From the NCBI RefSeq assembly GCF_014042345.1, contig NZ_JACEZT010000001.1, forward strand, positions 124,001 to 188,000: a stretch of DNA of 64,000 bases. Reading direction: 5' to 3'. Of this stretch, positions 63,060 to 64,000 are shown piece after piece. This DNA is from Rugamonas brunnea (GTDB taxonomy: Bacteria > Pseudomonadota > Gammaproteobacteria > Burkholderiales > Burkholderiaceae_D). Numbering within the stretch: position 1 is the first letter of the stretch; the number at the start of each line of letters is the position of its first letter. The translations under genes were made by a program, and so were the position numbers. The notes under the pieces are model-generated. The model made no database searches, had not been told where the DNA came from, and was given only the letters and a program-made list of their open reading frames with translations.

Positions 63060-64000
63060 TTAGTCGGCGAACACGTGCAGCAGGGCCTCGTCCGGCGCCG
63101 GATAAGGGCTGCTGCGGCCGAAAGCGTAGGCCGCTTCGACGCGTGCGCTGACACGCTGTTTCAATGCCCGGTCGGCGTCCTCGTCGAGCAGGCCGGCGCC
63201 GCGCAGCTGGACGCCGAGCCGGACGATGGGGTCGTCCTTGCGCAAATTGGCCGCTTCGTCCTTGGCACGGTAGGTTTCGGGGTCGCCCTGGAAGTGGCCG
63301 AAGTAGCGGTCAGTCTGCACCTCGATCAGGCTGGGGCCCTCGCCCCGGCGGGCACGGGCGATGGCCGCGCCGGCCGCCTCGTAGACGGCGACCGCATCGT
63401 TGTACGCCACCAGCACGCCCGGCATGTCGTAGGCCGCCGCCCGCACCGCGTTCGAGGCCACCGCCGTCGAGACCGACTTCTCCACCGAGATGCCATATTT
63501 GTTGTCCTCGCAGACGAACACCACGGGCAGCTTCCACACGGCGGCCAGGTTGAGCGATTCGTGGAAGGCACCCTGGTTGGCCGCCCCCTCGCCGAAGAAG
63601 GCGATGGCGACCCAGTCCTTGCCCAGCTTGCGTGCGGCCAGCGCGGCGCCGCAGGCCTGGGGCGCGCTGGCGCCGACGATGCCGCTGCAGGAGAACTTGG
63701 TGGGCGGGTGGAACAGGTGCATGTGGCCGCCCTTGCCCCGGCCCAGGCCCGTGGCCTTGCCGAACAGTTCGGCCGTCATGGCGTCCAGCGGCACCCCCTT
63801 GGCGATGGCGAAATGGTGGGAACGGTGGGCCCCCACCACGCTGTCGTCGGCGCCCAGGTGGGCACACACGCCCACGGCGACCGGCTCCTGGCCGGCGGCC
63901 AGGTGCATCTCGCCGGGCACGGGGCCGGCGCCGATATCGAAGGCCAGGCCCTTCTGGATCTTGGGCGGCAGTTTGCCTTCCAGATATACCTTGGACATCG
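63060..64000 (-). CDS. acoA: Acetoin dehydrogenase-like E1 alpha subunit, N-terminus beyond window
   Basis: A thiamine-diphosphate-dependent E1 alpha subunit with GEMHLAAGQEPVAVG, HRSHHFAIAKG, GKGGHMHLFHP, and the ThDP-Mg motif GEGAANQGAFHESLNLAAVWKLPVVFVCEDNKYGIS. An ATG at 63998 is open, but it falls inside the usual RRFEE..LY..GKLP region of E1 alpha. About 20-30 N-terminal residues are therefore missing and the true start lies right of the window. The operon's sigma-54 promoter and any E3 or acoX gene should also be there. Confidence 0.88.
   Translation of the reverse strand, partial: MSKVYLEGKLPPKIQKGLAFDIGAGPVPGEMHLAAGQEPVAVGVCAHLGADDSVVGAHRSHHFAIAKGVPLDAMTAELFGKATGLGRGKGGHMHLFHPPTKFSCSGIVGASAPQACGAALAARKLGKDWVAIAFFGEGAANQGAFHESLNLAAVWKLPVVFVCEDNKYGISVEKSVSTAVASNAVRAAAYDMPGVLVAYNDAVAVYEAAGAAIARARRGEGPSLIEVQTDRYFGHFQGDPETYRAKDEAANLRKDDPIVRLGVQLRGAGLLDEDADRALKQRVSARVEAAYAFGRSSPYPAPDEALLHVFAD

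Overview
The window is chromosomal DNA of a high-GC betaproteobacterium, most likely Oxalobacteraceae (Massilia / Duganella / Janthinobacterium type). This rests on gene content (a Burkholderiales-style malonate decarboxylase operon with MadLM, a multicomponent phenol hydroxylase plus meta-cleavage operon with a DmpR-type activator, a PAS chemoreceptor) and on the high G+C at third codon positions. Almost every gene is on the minus strand. No rRNA, tRNA, CRISPR array, prophage or intact insertion sequence was seen.

Layout. (1) 1-3641: sugar and sugar-acid genes: a LamB-type porin, aldose 1-epimerase and an IlvD/EDD-family sugar-acid dehydratase that runs off the left edge. A ~41-bp near-identical element lies before both the porin and the dehydratase. 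(2) 3673-10342: a compact central-carbon run transcribed ppc > gap > pyk > eno, ending in a clear intrinsic terminator. (3) 10626-13198: a periplasmic solute-binding protein and a PAS-containing methyl-accepting chemotaxis protein. (4) 13216-25043: a complete phenol-to-central-metabolism operon in the order Q-B-K-L-M-N-O-P-C-E-H-I-F-G. It has a textbook sigma-54 promoter and two phased upstream activator sites, and it lacks the hydrolase gene dmpD. (5) 25186-27975: a plus-strand island of lower G+C holding a VOC protein, a REP-like element, a Gly-rich small ORF and an RnlA/RnlB toxin-antitoxin (RNase LS-type, anti-phage) module. It lies between the phenol operon and its activator. (6) 28279-29955: the DmpR/MopR-type activator. 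(7) 30018-37961: an envelope transport set (RND/MMPL pump, YCF48-like protein, DUF1329, DUF1302) with a divergent LysR regulator. (8) 37983-46440: the malonate decarboxylase operon mdcABCDE-madLM-mdcGH and divergent mdcR. (9) 46553-54590: a PAS-GGDEF-EAL-REC protein, a large FecR/DUF6600-like Pro-rich protein, a secreted VOC protein and a HupE/UreJ-like membrane protein. (10) 54641-64000: an AcoR-type activator and an acetoin-dehydrogenase-like operon (E1alpha, E1beta, a free-standing lipoyl domain, a short E2 core, lipoate ligase, a GMC dehydrogenase with Tat-exported small subunit, lipoyl synthase).

How it fits together. Phenol hydroxylase and catechol 2,3-dioxygenase feed 2-hydroxymuconic semialdehyde through dehydrogenase, tautomerase, decarboxylase, hydratase, aldolase and acetaldehyde dehydrogenase to pyruvate and acetyl-CoA. 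The malonate and acetoin-like operons also deliver acetyl-CoA, while ppc, gap, pyk and eno set the C3/C4 node. The most notable items are the RnlAB module inside the phenol locus, the split E2 of the acetoin-like complex with its embedded GMC dehydrogenase, the reordered dmp operon with its sigma-54 control region, and several short phased repeats in regulatory positions (11-bp iterons before acoR, 10-bp repeats across the dmpN stop, a shared sugar operator).
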